Assembly (NCBI RefSeq): GCF_024198175.1
Contig: NZ_JAJVKV010000001.1
Coordinates: 1,973,015-2,037,014, forward strand
Reading direction: 5' to 3'
Length of the DNA stretch: 64,000 bases
Source of the DNA: Pyxidicoccus xibeiensis
GTDB taxonomy: Bacteria > Myxococcota > Myxococcia > Myxococcales > Myxococcaceae
This document shows positions 9,244 through 18,555 of the stretch, piece by piece; the stretch's first letter is position 1; each line of letters starts with the position of its first letter. The position numbers and the translations under genes were made by a program. Under the pieces are notes generated by a model. It was not told where the DNA came from, searched no databases, and saw only the letters and a list, made by a program, of their open reading frames with translations.

Positions 9244-12200
9244 ATGTTCTGCTCCCGCTCCTTGCGTCACCGGGGGCAGGTCCTGAAGTCATCCGCGCTG
9301 CTGTGTCTCGTTCTCTCCGTCTCCCTTCCCGCCATCGCCGCCGAGCGCGCAGTGCCCTGGGAGGGGCCCGCCTTCGAGGCCACGGGCGCCGCCATGGTCC
9401 GGGCCGCCTCGAAGCTGCCAGACCCCGCCGAGGGCACCGACGTGGAGGTCCTCCTCAAGGAGGGCCAGTACACGGAGCTTGCGCCCCACCGCTGGCGGGC
9501 CACCTCGCGCACCGTCTTCCGCATCCTCACCAGCGCCGGCGTGCGCCAGTGGGCCGAGGCTCGCGCCGAGTGGTCTCCCTGGCGCCAGCAGCGGCCCGTG
9601 CTCCGCGCCCGCGTCATCTCCCCGGACGGCAAGGAGCACCTGCTCGACGAGAAGACGCTGCATGACGCCCCGGTGGAGGACCCCGCGCCGGACATCTACA
9701 CGGACACCCGCGCCCTGCGCGCGCCGCTCCCCGCGCTGCGCCCCGGCAGCGTCGTCGAGATGGAGTCCGTCGTCGAGGACACGCAGCCCTTCTTCGACGC
9801 GGGCGTCGTCACCCACTTCTACTTCGCCAGCCCCGTGCCCGTGCGCAAGGTGCGCCTGGGCATCGACGTGGCCCCGTCCACCCAGCTCACCCTGCGCGTG
9901 CGCGGCCTGCCGCTCGAGCCGCTGCCGCAGCACCAGTCCGACCGCAAGCGCCTGTCCTTCGAGGGCGGTCCCTACGCTCCCGTGGCCCCGCTCGAAGAGG
10001 ACGTGCCGCCGTCCGAGGCCTTCTATCCGCACGTAGCCTTCTCCACCGGCCGCTCGTGGAACGAGGTGGCCTCCACCTACCACCGCATCATCGAGGGCCG
10101 CCTGGAGGGCGCGTCCCTCCAGGCCCGCGCGCGCGGACTGGTGAAGGGCGTGAAGGACCGCCGCGCCATTGCGCAGCGCCTGCTGGAGCACGTGCGCGAG
10201 TCCGTCCGCTACACGGGCCTGGAGTTCGGCGCCGCCGCCATCGTCCCCGCCAGCCCGCAGGAAGTGCTCCAGCGCCAGTACGGCGACTGCAAGGAGCTGT
10301 CCACGCTGCTGGTGGGCCTGCTGCGCGGCGCCGGTGTGCCGGCCCACGTGGCGCTCGTCCGCTCCGGCCGCGAGGACGTGCCCGAGCTGCCCGGCATGGG
10401 CTTCTTCAACCACGCCATCGTCTACGTGCCCGGCACGCCGGCCCTGTGGATGGACCCCACCGACGCGGGCGGCGCGGTGGGCATGCTCGCCCCGGAGCTG
10501 CAGGGGCGCCACGCGCTGGTGGCCACGCCGGACACCCAGGGCCTCACCCGCATCGACGAGGCGCAGCCCGAGGGCAACACCGCCATCTTCACCCGCACCG
10601 TGACGCTGTCCGACGAGGGCCCCGCCCGCGTGCACGAGACGCGCGAGCTGGAGGGCGCGCTGGCCGTGCAGTACCGGCGCCTGCTGCGCGCCGTGCGTCC
10701 CGCCGACTTCCGCCGCAACATGGAGGCCGTCGCCACCGCGCAGTTCCAGGGCACGCTCGAGGGCATGAAGCACACGCCGCTGGATGACGGCACCGGCCCC
10801 TTCCGCCTGGAGCTGGACGTCGCGTCCGCCCGCTTCGCCACCACCGGCTGGCGCAGCGCCCGCGTCCCGCTGCGCCTCGAGTCGCCCCTGGCCTGGCTCC
10901 CCGACGCGCTCGACGACGTCCGCGACTTGCTGCCCGATGAGCTGGGCCGCATGCGCCCGCCCACGGCGAAGCGTCAGTCCGATCTGGTGCTGCCCGTGGC
11001 CTACCGCGCCGAGGTCCGCTACCGGCTCGAGCCGCCCACCGGCTTCGCCCTGCAGTCCGTCCCCCGAGACGAGACGCTGCCCCTGGGCCCCGCCACCCTG
11101 GCCCTGCGCTACCAGCGCGAGCAGGACGGCGGGCTCTCGGCCACCTTCCGCTTCGACGCCGTCCGCCGCCGCTACACGCGCGACGAGGTGGCCGCCTTCC
11201 GCACCGCCCTGGCCGCGCTCGCCCGCCGCGAGCCGCTGGTGGTGGAGTTCGAGGACAAGGGCTCGCGACTCGTCGAGGGTGCGCGGGTGCGCGACGGGCT
11301 CGCCGTCTACGAGAAGGGGCTCAACAACCGCTCCGACTCCGCGCTGGTGCGCGCCCGCTACGCCGGCACGCTGCTGCGCCTGGGCTTCGGCGAGCAGGCC
11401 CGCGCCGAGGCCCGCCGCGCGGTGGAGCAGCGCCCCTCCTCGCCCCTGGTGCACCACGTGCTCGCGTGGGTGCTGCAGCATGACCTGTACGGCCGGCTGC
11501 GCCGTCCGGGCGCGGACCTGGAGGGCGCCGTGACGGCCTGCCGCCAGGCCATCACCCTGGAGCCGGAGAACCTCGCCGCGCACCTCTTGCTGGCGGACCT
11601 GCTGGAGCACAACGCCAGGGGCGAGCGCTTCGGCCAGGGCGCGAAGCTCACCGAGGCCGTGGCCACCTGGCGCCACCTGCGTGACACCCTGGGCGCGCGC
11701 GACGTGGACGACCGGCTGCTGGCGGCCCTGTTCCGCTCCGGCGCCACCGCGGATGCGCTGGAGGCCGCGCGCGCCTCGTCGCCTTCCGAGCTGCGCGACA
11801 GGGTGCTCGTCATGGCCACCGCGGAGGTGAAGGGCGCGGCCGAGGCCATCTCCGCTGCGGAGCGCGAGCTGGAGGGCCTGGACTCGCGGCGCGACGCGCT
11901 GGCGCTCGCGGGAGACCACCTGCTCACCCGGGGGCGCTCCGACGTGGCGGCGCAGCTCTTCGAGGCGGCGCTGAAGGGCGCGTACGACCCGGACCGGAAG
12001 TTCAAGCTCGAGCTGGCGCGCAAGCCGCGCACCGAGGCGAAGCAGGACAAGGGCCCCGAGGCGCTGGTGCGTCGCATCGTCCTGGCGGCCTGGACGTCTC
12101 GCGACGCGAAGGAGTTCGAGTCCGCCATCCTCCCGTTCCTCTCCTCGCGCGACAGGAAGGACAGCGCGCTGCACCAGAAGCTGGAGGCCCTGCACGCGCA

Positions 12201-13404
12201 GGCCTCGCGCTACGCGGCGTCGATGCCGGACGGCGTGGGCGCGAAGTCCATGGCGGAGCTGGCGGTGGCGGCGCTCGACTTGAAGCCCGAGGGCCAGGAG
12301 AAGGTCGGCTACCGCGTGCGGCTCAACGTGCTGCTGGGGGGCCAGGCCTACGAGGACGTCTGGTACGTGGTGCGGGAGAACAAGGAGTACAAGCTCCTGG
12401 CGTCGGCGTCGGACCCGCGGCCGCTCGGCGCGGAGGCGCTGCGGTGGCTGGACGCCAGCCAGCTGAAGGAGGCCCTGCTGTGGATTGGCTGGGCCGTGCA
12501 GGACGCGCGCGACGTGCCCCCCGAGGGCCTGTCCCCGCTGGCCTCCTTCACGAACACGCTGCGGGGCTTCTCCGGCATGGAGGCCGTGACGCAGCTGCGC
12601 GCCGCGTGCGCCTACCTGGGCGCGAGCACGGGCGACGCGCGCGTGCTGGCGGCGCTGCGGGCCCAGGCGAAGTTCGCCGCGGGCGAGGAGCGGCACCGGC
12701 TGCTGATGGCCCTGGCGGTGGTGCACCGCGCGGCGGGCCGGAGCGCGGACGCGGAGGCGCTGGTGGACGAGGTGCGCGAGGACGTGCCGGTGTCGTCCGA
12801 GGCCTTCTGGCTCAAGCGCGAGTTCCTCACGGAGCGCGGCCAGTGGACGGGCCTGCGGGACGCGGCGGAGGGGCGGCTCGGCCTGCTGCACACGGATGCG
12901 CTGGGCCTGGAGACGCAGCTGGTGGCGGCGGTGAACCTGCGCGACTGGGACGACGCGGAGAAGACGGGCAAGCAGCTGGTGAAGCTGGGCACGGCGGGCG
13001 CGGACGCCTACCGCTCACTGGCGTGGGCGGCGCTGCTCAAGGGCCGCGCGACGTCGGAGGACGTGGAGTGGGCCCAGCGGGCCGTGCGCATGAGCCCCAC
13101 CGGAGACGTGGAGTCGCTCGCGCTGCTCGCCACGCTGCTGGTGGAGACGGGGAAGCTGGAGGAGGGCCGGAAGCTGGCGGACACCGCGCTCGCGCAGGAC
13201 CTGTCCGGCGACGTGGACCCGGGTGTCCTCTACGTGAGGGCCCGGCTCGCCGAGGCCTTCGGGCTGCCCGAGGCGGCGCGGGCCCTCTACCGCGCCATGC
13301 CTCCGGCGCAGACGCCCGACGCGCGCTCCTTCCAGCGGCTCGCCCAGGGCCGCCTGGCCGGTGGCCGCAAGAGCGGGATGACGGCGTCCCGCACGAAGAA
13401 GTGA
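9244..13404 (+). CDS. DUF3857/transglutaminase-like protein with TPR region
   Basis: About 1386 aa, exported (signal peptide ending near LPAIAAE). Residues about 50-260 match DUF3857, and about 280-420 a transglutaminase-like papain-fold domain whose triad is visible: C349 in YGDCKE, H390 in FNHAIV and D404 in MDPTD. A DUF3858-like beta region follows to about 640. The remainder, about 650-1380, is alpha-helical and TPR-like (for example LVHHVLAWVL, ITLEPENLAAHLLLADLL). Such proteins are widespread in Bacteroidetes and myxobacteria and probably act on peptides or cell-surface polymers, but no substrate is established. I chose ATG 9244; an in-frame GTG at 9223 would put seven polar residues before the signal peptide. 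It is convergent with the next gene, 13 bp away. Confidence 0.85.
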   Translation: MFCSRSLRHRGQVLKSSALLCLVLSVSLPAIAAERAVPWEGPAFEATGAAMVRAASKLPDPAEGTDVEVLLKEGQYTELAPHRWRATSRTVFRILTSAGVRQWAEARAEWSPWRQQRPVLRARVISPDGKEHLLDEKTLHDAPVEDPAPDIYTDTRALRAPLPALRPGSVVEMESVVEDTQPFFDAGVVTHFYFASPVPVRKVRLGIDVAPSTQLTLRVRGLPLEPLPQHQSDRKRLSFEGGPYAPVAPLEEDVPPSEAFYPHVAFSTGRSWNEVASTYHRIIEGRLEGASLQARARGLVKGVKDRRAIAQRLLEHVRESVRYTGLEFGAAAIVPASPQEVLQRQYGDCKELSTLLVGLLRGAGVPAHVALVRSGREDVPELPGMGFFNHAIVYVPGTPALWMDPTDAGGAVGMLAPELQGRHALVATPDTQGLTRIDEAQPEGNTAIFTRTVTLSDEGPARVHETRELEGALAVQYRRLLRAVRPADFRRNMEAVATAQFQGTLEGMKHTPLDDGTGPFRLELDVASARFATTGWRSARVPLRLESPLAWLPDALDDVRDLLPDELGRMRPPTAKRQSDLVLPVAYRAEVRYRLEPPTGFALQSVPRDETLPLGPATLALRYQREQDGGLSATFRFDAVRRRYTRDEVAAFRTALAALARREPLVVEFEDKGSRLVEGARVRDGLAVYEKGLNNRSDSALVRARYAGTLLRLGFGEQARAEARRAVEQRPSSPLVHHVLAWVLQHDLYGRLRRPGADLEGAVTACRQAITLEPENLAAHLLLADLLEHNARGERFGQGAKLTEAVATWRHLRDTLGARDVDDRLLAALFRSGATADALEAARASSPSELRDRVLVMATAEVKGAAEAISAAERELEGLDSRRDALALAGDHLLTRGRSDVAAQLFEAALKGAYDPDRKFKLELARKPRTEAKQDKGPEALVRRIVLAAWTSRDAKEFESAILPFLSSRDRKDSALHQKLEALHAQASRYAASMPDGVGAKSMAELAVAALDLKPEGQEKVGYRVRLNVLLGGQAYEDVWYVVRENKEYKLLASASDPRPLGAEALRWLDASQLKEALLWIGWAVQDARDVPPEGLSPLASFTNTLRGFSGMEAVTQLRAACAYLGASTGDARVLAALRAQAKFAAGEERHRLLMALAVVHRAAGRSADAEALVDEVREDVPVSSEAFWLKREFLTERGQWTGLRDAAEGRLGLLHTDALGLETQLVAAVNLRDWDDAEKTGKQLVKLGTAGADAYRSLAWAALLKGRATSEDVEWAQRAVRMSPTGDVESLALLATLLVETGKLEEGRKLADTALAQDLSGDVDPGVLYVRARLAEAFGLPEAARALYRAMPPAQTPDARSFQRLAQGRLAGGRKSGMTASRTKK

Positions 13405-13417
13405 GCGGCCCGGCCAC

Positions 13418-16400
13418 CTACTGCTTCCGCGCGGCGAGCGCGCGGACCCGGGTCTGCTCCCGCATGTAGCCGCAGTACGGTGAGACGGAGCCCCAGCCCT
13501 CGCAGCTCATGCCCATGAGGCGGCGGGCCTCCTGGAGGTTCCGGGGCACCCCGTTCCCCGTCGCATGCAGCCGCGCCAGGGGCTCGCAGCCCTGGTACTC
13601 GCCTCGCTGGCCGGGCGGGGCGGGGTGGCAGTACTTCTCGTAGGTGGCCCGTGCGGCCTGCACGTTCTGGGGGACTCCCAGCCCCTCGAGCTGCAGGTGG
13701 GCGAGCTCGAGGCAGCCCGAGACTTCGTTCGCCGCGCAGGAGGTCTCGAAGGCGCGCGCCGCCCGGGTCGCGGAGTAGCGCGGGCTCCAGGGCCCGGCGA
13801 GGTGGAGCTGCCCCTGCTCGACGCAGCTGGAGCGGAACGTGCTGCAGCTGTGCGTGGCGGACCTCAGCAGGAGCGCGTACTGCTCCGGCCGCAGCGCCCA
13901 GCACGCGCGCCGGTAGTCCAGGATGCCGGGGAGCGTCTCGCACATCGACTTCAGGAGCCCGGCGGAGGGCACCAGCCCGTCGTTGGGGAGGCTGCGCCCG
14001 GTCCACTGGCTCGACAGGCCCAGCTCGATGCAGCCCTCGACGCTGCCCAGCTTGCAGCCATGCGCGAAGGCGGACAGCGCCTCGGCCTCGCGGAGCGAAT
14101 CCATGTGATGCCGGCCGAGCCGCAGGCACGACACCGCCTGGCCTTCCTGACACTGCTGCTCGCAGCGCTTCGCGTCGTACGGGGCGCACGTCTGGCTCCA
14201 CCGTTCGGGGGGGAGCGCGGGCGTGAGGAAGAACTCCACCATGTCGGCGTCCTGATGCTCGGCGTACTCCGTCCCGCCCGTGAAGCCCATCGCCGTGCCC
14301 GGCCCCACGCCGTTGAGCCGGCCCTGCTTCGGATGCGTGGCCTGGATGCCCTGGGCATCCACGAGCTCCAGCTGGAGGATGGGCAGGTAGCGGGGACAGT
14401 CCACCTCGGCCCCCAGCTCCACCTCGCGGCGGGTCCCCGCCTCGACTTCGGCCAGCACGCTGCCGACGCGGTACTCGTAGGGGTTGGTCGTGGTGATGAC
14501 GAGCCGGGCCTCCAGTCCCAGGCGAAGCCGCACGGTCTGCTGCATCCCCAGGGGGTTCTCCAGCACCGCCAGCGCGCTGAGGGCGCAGCGCCCGTCCCGG
14601 TCATGCAGGAGCTTCCACGCGCCCGCGACGATGCCGCCGCGCAGGAACCGCATGAGGTGCTCGCCGGGCAGCACGAGGCTGATGTTGGTGTCCTTCAGGC
14701 GCTCCACCGCGAGTCCCACCAGCGCGCCCTGCGCGTCCAGCACCGGGCCGCTCGTCTGGCCGTGGTTGATGCCCACGTCCACCTGGAGGAAGCGCACCTT
14801 GCCCGCGGAGTCCCGCTGCGCGCTGGCGACCGCTCCGGACGCGAGCTGCGGCACCGGGTTGCGACGCAGCTGGCCCTTCGCGTCCAGCCGGTAGCCGAGC
14901 ACCCGCACCGGCGTGCCGCTGGACAGCGTCTCACCCTGGGCCAGGGTGAGCGGCACCACGTCGTCCCGGGCGGAGACCACCGAGAGCAGCACCAGGCCCG
15001 CGTCGGCGCTGGCGCGCAGCACCTCGGCCTTGAGCTCCAGCGACTCCGGCTGGGCGGGGCGCAGGCGCACCGTCAGCGCGGGCAGCGGCGCACCGGGCTT
15101 CCAGTCCGCCCCCAGCACATTCCCGCTCGCGAGCACCACCAGGCGGCCTGCCTCCCGCCGCTCGATGACGACGCCCGCGGCGGTGCCCCGCTCGGAGCGC
15201 ACCAGCACCGTGGCCGTGCGCGCCTGCTCCTCGCCTTCCATGGCCTTCGCGGGGGGAGCGAGCTTCACCGCCAGCTCGCGGTCATCGAAGGTGGCGGGAG
15301 GCTCGCGCTGCAGCTGCAGCCACGCGTCCACCGTCTCCGACGTAATCATCACGCTCGTCTCCGAGCCGCGCAGGTGCGCCACCGCGACGCCGATGGCCCG
15401 CCCGCTGGCATCCACCACCGGGCCTCCGCTGTTGCCCGGGTTGATGCCCACCTCCACCACGCGCCGTCCCTGCTCGCGCACCGGCTCGGGCGTCTGAAGC
15501 CCCAGCCAGCCGCCGTTGACGGTGACGTCCGGGTAGTTCTTCTGGAAGCCCAGTCCCTGGCCGAAGGGGTAGCCCACGACGAACAGGGCCATGGGCTCGG
15601 GCAGGGACGTGGTGTGGCGGAGGGTGAGCTCGGGCCACCGCTCGGGCTGGTCCAACAGCGCCAGCACCGCCAGGTCCCGGGCCTGGTCCGAGGCCCGGAC
15701 GGCGGCTCTCAGGTTCTGCCGCTTCCCGTCGGGCATCGTCATCACCACGCCCACGTGGCTGGGAACGCCCGTGCGGCCCCGCACCACGTGGTCGTTGGTG
15801 AGGATGAGCGTGCGGCCATGGTCGCTCTGGAAGACGAAGCCGCTGCCCGTGGCGTCGTAGGTGTGCACCAGCACCGAGGCCCGGCGCACGTGCTCCAGCG
15901 TCTCCTCGTGCAGGCGGGGCGGCGGCGGGGGCTCGAAGGCGAAGGAGGCGACGATGGCGGCCAGCTCCCCGTCGAGCGAGGGGAAGCGGTGGCGCGGCGC
16001 GACGGCGTCGACGAAGAAGGCGTAGTCCCCGTGCACCAGCACCGCGGCATGCGCCTCCATGGGCTGGCCCGCGGCCTGAAGGCGCAGGTGGTAGCGGCGC
16101 GCGGCATCGAAGCGGCCCTCGACGGGCTCCGTCGCCACCACCTCGAAACCGGAGGTGCCGTCCTCCTGCTGGCCGCGCGCCTCCAGCAGCTTCCCGGCGG
16201 CCTCGTCCAGGTCCACGCCGCCGGCACCTGGCAGATGCAGCACCCGCACGGCCACCACCGCGTCGCGCGAGGGCAGCAGCCACACGCGGTCCAGGCCCGA
16301 GTCCAGTGAGGCGAGGTAGCTCGCGCTCGCCTGCCGCCAGCCGGTGGCGGGGAAGGTGAGCCGGTACGGCACGTCCTGTCCCTGCGCCGCCAGCACGACG

Positions 16401-17365
16401 TCCGGCTCGAGCGCGCCGCGCAGCGACAGCAGCCTCGTGTTGAGGGGCGACGTCTGCGTGAAGCGCGCGGAGAGCAGCACGGCCAGGATGGTGCAGACAC
16501 CGCCGGTCAGGACGGAGCCCGCCAGCCGCCGCCATGGCCCCGGCTCCCCGGCGAGCAGCAGCCCCAGCCCCACCAGGGTCCCCAGCTGCAGCGCCACCAC
16601 CACCGGGTCCGCCGCGCGCGAGGCCACGGCCAGCAGCCCCAGGCCCAGGAGCAGCCGCGCGAGGACGACCGCGTGTACACGTGCCACCCCGAGCAGCAGG
16701 CCCAGGCCCAGCACCGTGTCGATGGCCGCCGCGGCCAGCACGACCTTCCCGCTCACCTGCGCGCCGGAGGTGAGCACGTGGCCGGCCACCGTGAGCGCAA
16801 CGCCAGCGAGCAGGAAGCCGCCCGCCAGGCGGGAGCCCGCTGTCGGCCTCCGTGGCACGCAGGCCTCCCACAGCCGCCGGAGCTTCCCGGACCGCCGGGG
16901 CGCTTGCGCGTGCTTCCAGGCGGGCGTGGACGCGGAAGGTGCCCGCAGCACTCGTGGCGCGGGCATCGGAGGGATGATGTCGATGTGCGGCGGCGGGGCT
17001 TCCTCGGCTCGCGGCGCGGGCCTCGAGGCGCTGACCTCGGCGTGAGAAGGCGCGGGCAGGTCGAGCTCGAACTCCAGCGAGAAGTCCTCCTCGACAGGCA
17101 CGGCGGGCGCGGTGGACCCGGCGGGCTCGATGGGCTCCACGACGAGGTCGCCGGAGAAGTCCCAGGAGTCGTCCACGACCGGCCGTGGCGCGGGCGCGGG
17201 CTCTGGATGACTCAGGGCGACTTCAGCGGTCCGCGGCTCGGCGCTGGCCGGGTCGAGCTCGAACGACTCGGCGCCATACGTGGCGCGCTGGCACTTCGGG
17301 CAGCGCGGAGCGGGCTGCCGCTCGTGCAGGTGGGAGCAATGCGGGCACAGAATCCAGCGTTCCAT
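13418..17365 (-). CDS. Membrane trypsin-like protease with zinc ribbon, degenerate second protease domain and Sel1 repeats
   Basis: 1315 aa. It begins with a zinc ribbon (CPHCSHLHE...CPKC), then an acidic/proline linker and about five hydrophobic membrane segments (about 195-325). Then comes a complete trypsin-like domain: H526 in NDHVV, Asp in DLAVLAL and S646 in GNSGGP. A second copy of the fold follows (about 700-900) whose His position reads ASGNVLG and whose serine loop reads GQTSGP, so it looks inactive. The C-terminus has Sel1/TPR-like repeats with many cysteines (GCIELGLSS, CLELAHLQLEGLGVPQN). Envelope quality control or signalled proteolysis is possible; the topology is inferred. I chose the ATG at 17365 because the zinc ribbon begins at once; upstream codons look non-coding. 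Confidence 0.83.
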   Translation of the reverse strand: MERWILCPHCSHLHERQPAPRCPKCQRATYGAESFELDPASAEPRTAEVALSHPEPAPAPRPVVDDSWDFSGDLVVEPIEPAGSTAPAVPVEEDFSLEFELDLPAPSHAEVSASRPAPRAEEAPPPHIDIIPPMPAPRVLRAPSASTPAWKHAQAPRRSGKLRRLWEACVPRRPTAGSRLAGGFLLAGVALTVAGHVLTSGAQVSGKVVLAAAAIDTVLGLGLLLGVARVHAVVLARLLLGLGLLAVASRAADPVVVALQLGTLVGLGLLLAGEPGPWRRLAGSVLTGGVCTILAVLLSARFTQTSPLNTRLLSLRGALEPDVVLAAQGQDVPYRLTFPATGWRQASASYLASLDSGLDRVWLLPSRDAVVAVRVLHLPGAGGVDLDEAAGKLLEARGQQEDGTSGFEVVATEPVEGRFDAARRYHLRLQAAGQPMEAHAAVLVHGDYAFFVDAVAPRHRFPSLDGELAAIVASFAFEPPPPPRLHEETLEHVRRASVLVHTYDATGSGFVFQSDHGRTLILTNDHVVRGRTGVPSHVGVVMTMPDGKRQNLRAAVRASDQARDLAVLALLDQPERWPELTLRHTTSLPEPMALFVVGYPFGQGLGFQKNYPDVTVNGGWLGLQTPEPVREQGRRVVEVGINPGNSGGPVVDASGRAIGVAVAHLRGSETSVMITSETVDAWLQLQREPPATFDDRELAVKLAPPAKAMEGEEQARTATVLVRSERGTAAGVVIERREAGRLVVLASGNVLGADWKPGAPLPALTVRLRPAQPESLELKAEVLRASADAGLVLLSVVSARDDVVPLTLAQGETLSSGTPVRVLGYRLDAKGQLRRNPVPQLASGAVASAQRDSAGKVRFLQVDVGINHGQTSGPVLDAQGALVGLAVERLKDTNISLVLPGEHLMRFLRGGIVAGAWKLLHDRDGRCALSALAVLENPLGMQQTVRLRLGLEARLVITTTNPYEYRVGSVLAEVEAGTRREVELGAEVDCPRYLPILQLELVDAQGIQATHPKQGRLNGVGPGTAMGFTGGTEYAEHQDADMVEFFLTPALPPERWSQTCAPYDAKRCEQQCQEGQAVSCLRLGRHHMDSLREAEALSAFAHGCKLGSVEGCIELGLSSQWTGRSLPNDGLVPSAGLLKSMCETLPGILDYRRACWALRPEQYALLLRSATHSCSTFRSSCVEQGQLHLAGPWSPRYSATRAARAFETSCAANEVSGCLELAHLQLEGLGVPQNVQAARATYEKYCHPAPPGQRGEYQGCEPLARLHATGNGVPRNLQEARRLMGMSCEGWGSVSPYCGYMREQTRVRALAARKQ

Positions 17366-17630
17366 GTGAGTCCGCGCCGCGGCACTCCCCCAGGAGGACG
17401 CAGACCGGGCCTTGGGGAGTGAAGCCTCGGCGCGGCGTGAAGCGGACACGCCCGCGCACCCGAGGCAGCGCCAACTCTAGCGGCAGTCATTGCACGGAGG
17501 AAGGTGCCCCCCGAGCAGGCGGCACCGCTTCACCCCGCGTGCCTGCCAGCGCCCGCGCGGAGAGAGGATGTCCTGGCTGTAAACCGTCAATTCAAGACAA
17601 CGGTTCTGAATCCCAGACACCCTCTCTCGT

Positions 17631-17646
17631 CACGGCTCGAGCCGTG
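17631..17646. repeat. Perfect 16-bp palindrome in a 324-bp intergenic stretch
   Basis: CACGGCTCGAGCCGTG is fully self-complementary and lies 43 bp past the stop of the minus-strand beta-barrel gene. A second inverted pair (AACCGT at 17582-17587, ACGGTT at 17600-17605) lies beyond it. There is no T-tract on either side, so this is either a weak terminator or a protein site. Nothing else is evident in 17366-17689. Confidence 0.4.
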
Positions 17647-17689
17647 TGCGCTGCCCGCGCGCGGTCGCCAGCGTTCGCTTTCCGCGGAC

Positions 17690-18250
17690 TCACCAGGACA
17701 GGCGCGTGCCCAGGCCGAAGGTCAGGTAGTTCGGATAGCCCGTCGACGACCCCGTGAGGGGCCCGAGGTAGCGCACGTCGACGACCAGGGGGAACTGGTT
17801 CACCATGAAGGCCAGCTCCCCTCCCAGGAAGTAGAACGTGTCCGCCTCCCCGCCGGCATTGCCCAGGGCGAGCCCGGCCAGGAAGTTGGGGCGCACGGCG
17901 GTGTCGTCGAACCCGAGGCGCAGCACGCCGGACAGCAGCATGAGCCCGCCCGGGATGCTCTCCGTGTTCTCGCCTCCGCTGGGTGCCTGGCTGACGCGGG
18001 TCTGCGAGCCGGCCTTGAGGAAGTAGGCCACCTCCGGACCCGCCGCGACGAAGCGGTTGAAGCGCGCGAGCAGCTGCACCCGCGCTCCGGGCCCGCCGTG
18101 CTCGCCGCCCTCGATGTTCTCCCCGTTCGCATAGCCGAGCTGCAGGCCCAGCTGCGTGATGATGCCGCTGCCCGGCTCGCCCTCCTGTGCCAGCGCCCCA
18201 CTCGCCAGCAGCCAGACCGCGATACCGAACCCAACCTGCTTGCTCTTCAT
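17690..18250 (-). CDS. Small outer-membrane beta-barrel-like protein
   Basis: 186 aa. The N-terminus is a signal peptide (MKSKQVGFG... cleavage near GALAQ). The mature part alternates polar and hydrophobic residues in short strands rich in Gly and aromatic residues (LGLQLGYANG, ARVQLLARFNRFV, LMLLSGVLRLGF, YLTFGLGTRLSW) and ends with an aromatic residue (W), as outer-membrane barrels recognised by the BAM machinery do. Eight strands seem likely. The ATG at 18250 has a good ribosome site (GGGAGA) a few bases upstream; the frame is open further up but has none. No partner gene is adjacent on this strand. A lipid A- or OmpA-type barrel without a known ligand is the best description. Confidence 0.72.
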   Translation of the reverse strand: MKSKQVGFGIAVWLLASGALAQEGEPGSGIITQLGLQLGYANGENIEGGEHGGPGARVQLLARFNRFVAAGPEVAYFLKAGSQTRVSQAPSGGENTESIPGGLMLLSGVLRLGFDDTAVRPNFLAGLALGNAGGEADTFYFLGGELAFMVNQFPLVVDVRYLGPLTGSSTGYPNYLTFGLGTRLSW

Positions 18251-18555
18251 TGCCGTCTCCCTGCCACGGAACTTCGCATGGGTGCTCAGGGCGTCGCGCG
18301 CTCCGGACGCGGGCGGCTCGCCACCCGGCACCTCGGTACGTGCTGTCAGGCGCGTCTCGCACGCGCTGTCTGCCCTGCCGGCCTCGGCCGCAGTCTACTC
18401 ATGAAATCCCCGGGGGAAATGACAAGACTTCCAGATGTCCGAAGCCTGGAGATGGTTCACGGACATGGAGAGGGGCCCCCCTCCTGCGCGAGTGCCCTTT
18501 GTGGGTAGGCTGTCATTGAGGCCGGCCCCCGCGCCCGACAGAAAGCCCGTCAGCG
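18251..18555. other. Divergent intergenic region, 305 bp
   Basis: This separates the minus-strand beta-barrel gene from the plus-strand 702-aa gene and must hold both promoters. I see no convincing -35/-10 pair, -24/-12 site, large inverted repeat or small reading frame with coding character. Confidence 0.5.

Noticed and set aside
9289..12891. Long antisense open frame across the transglutaminase/TPR gene
   Set aside because: Its translation has no domain and is rich in Arg, His, Gln and Gly, while the plus strand has a signal peptide and a catalytic triad.
13565..16309. Long plus-strand frame opposite the trypsin-like membrane protein
   Set aside because: Same reasoning: the minus strand carries zinc ribbon, membrane helices and protease motifs; the plus frame has none.
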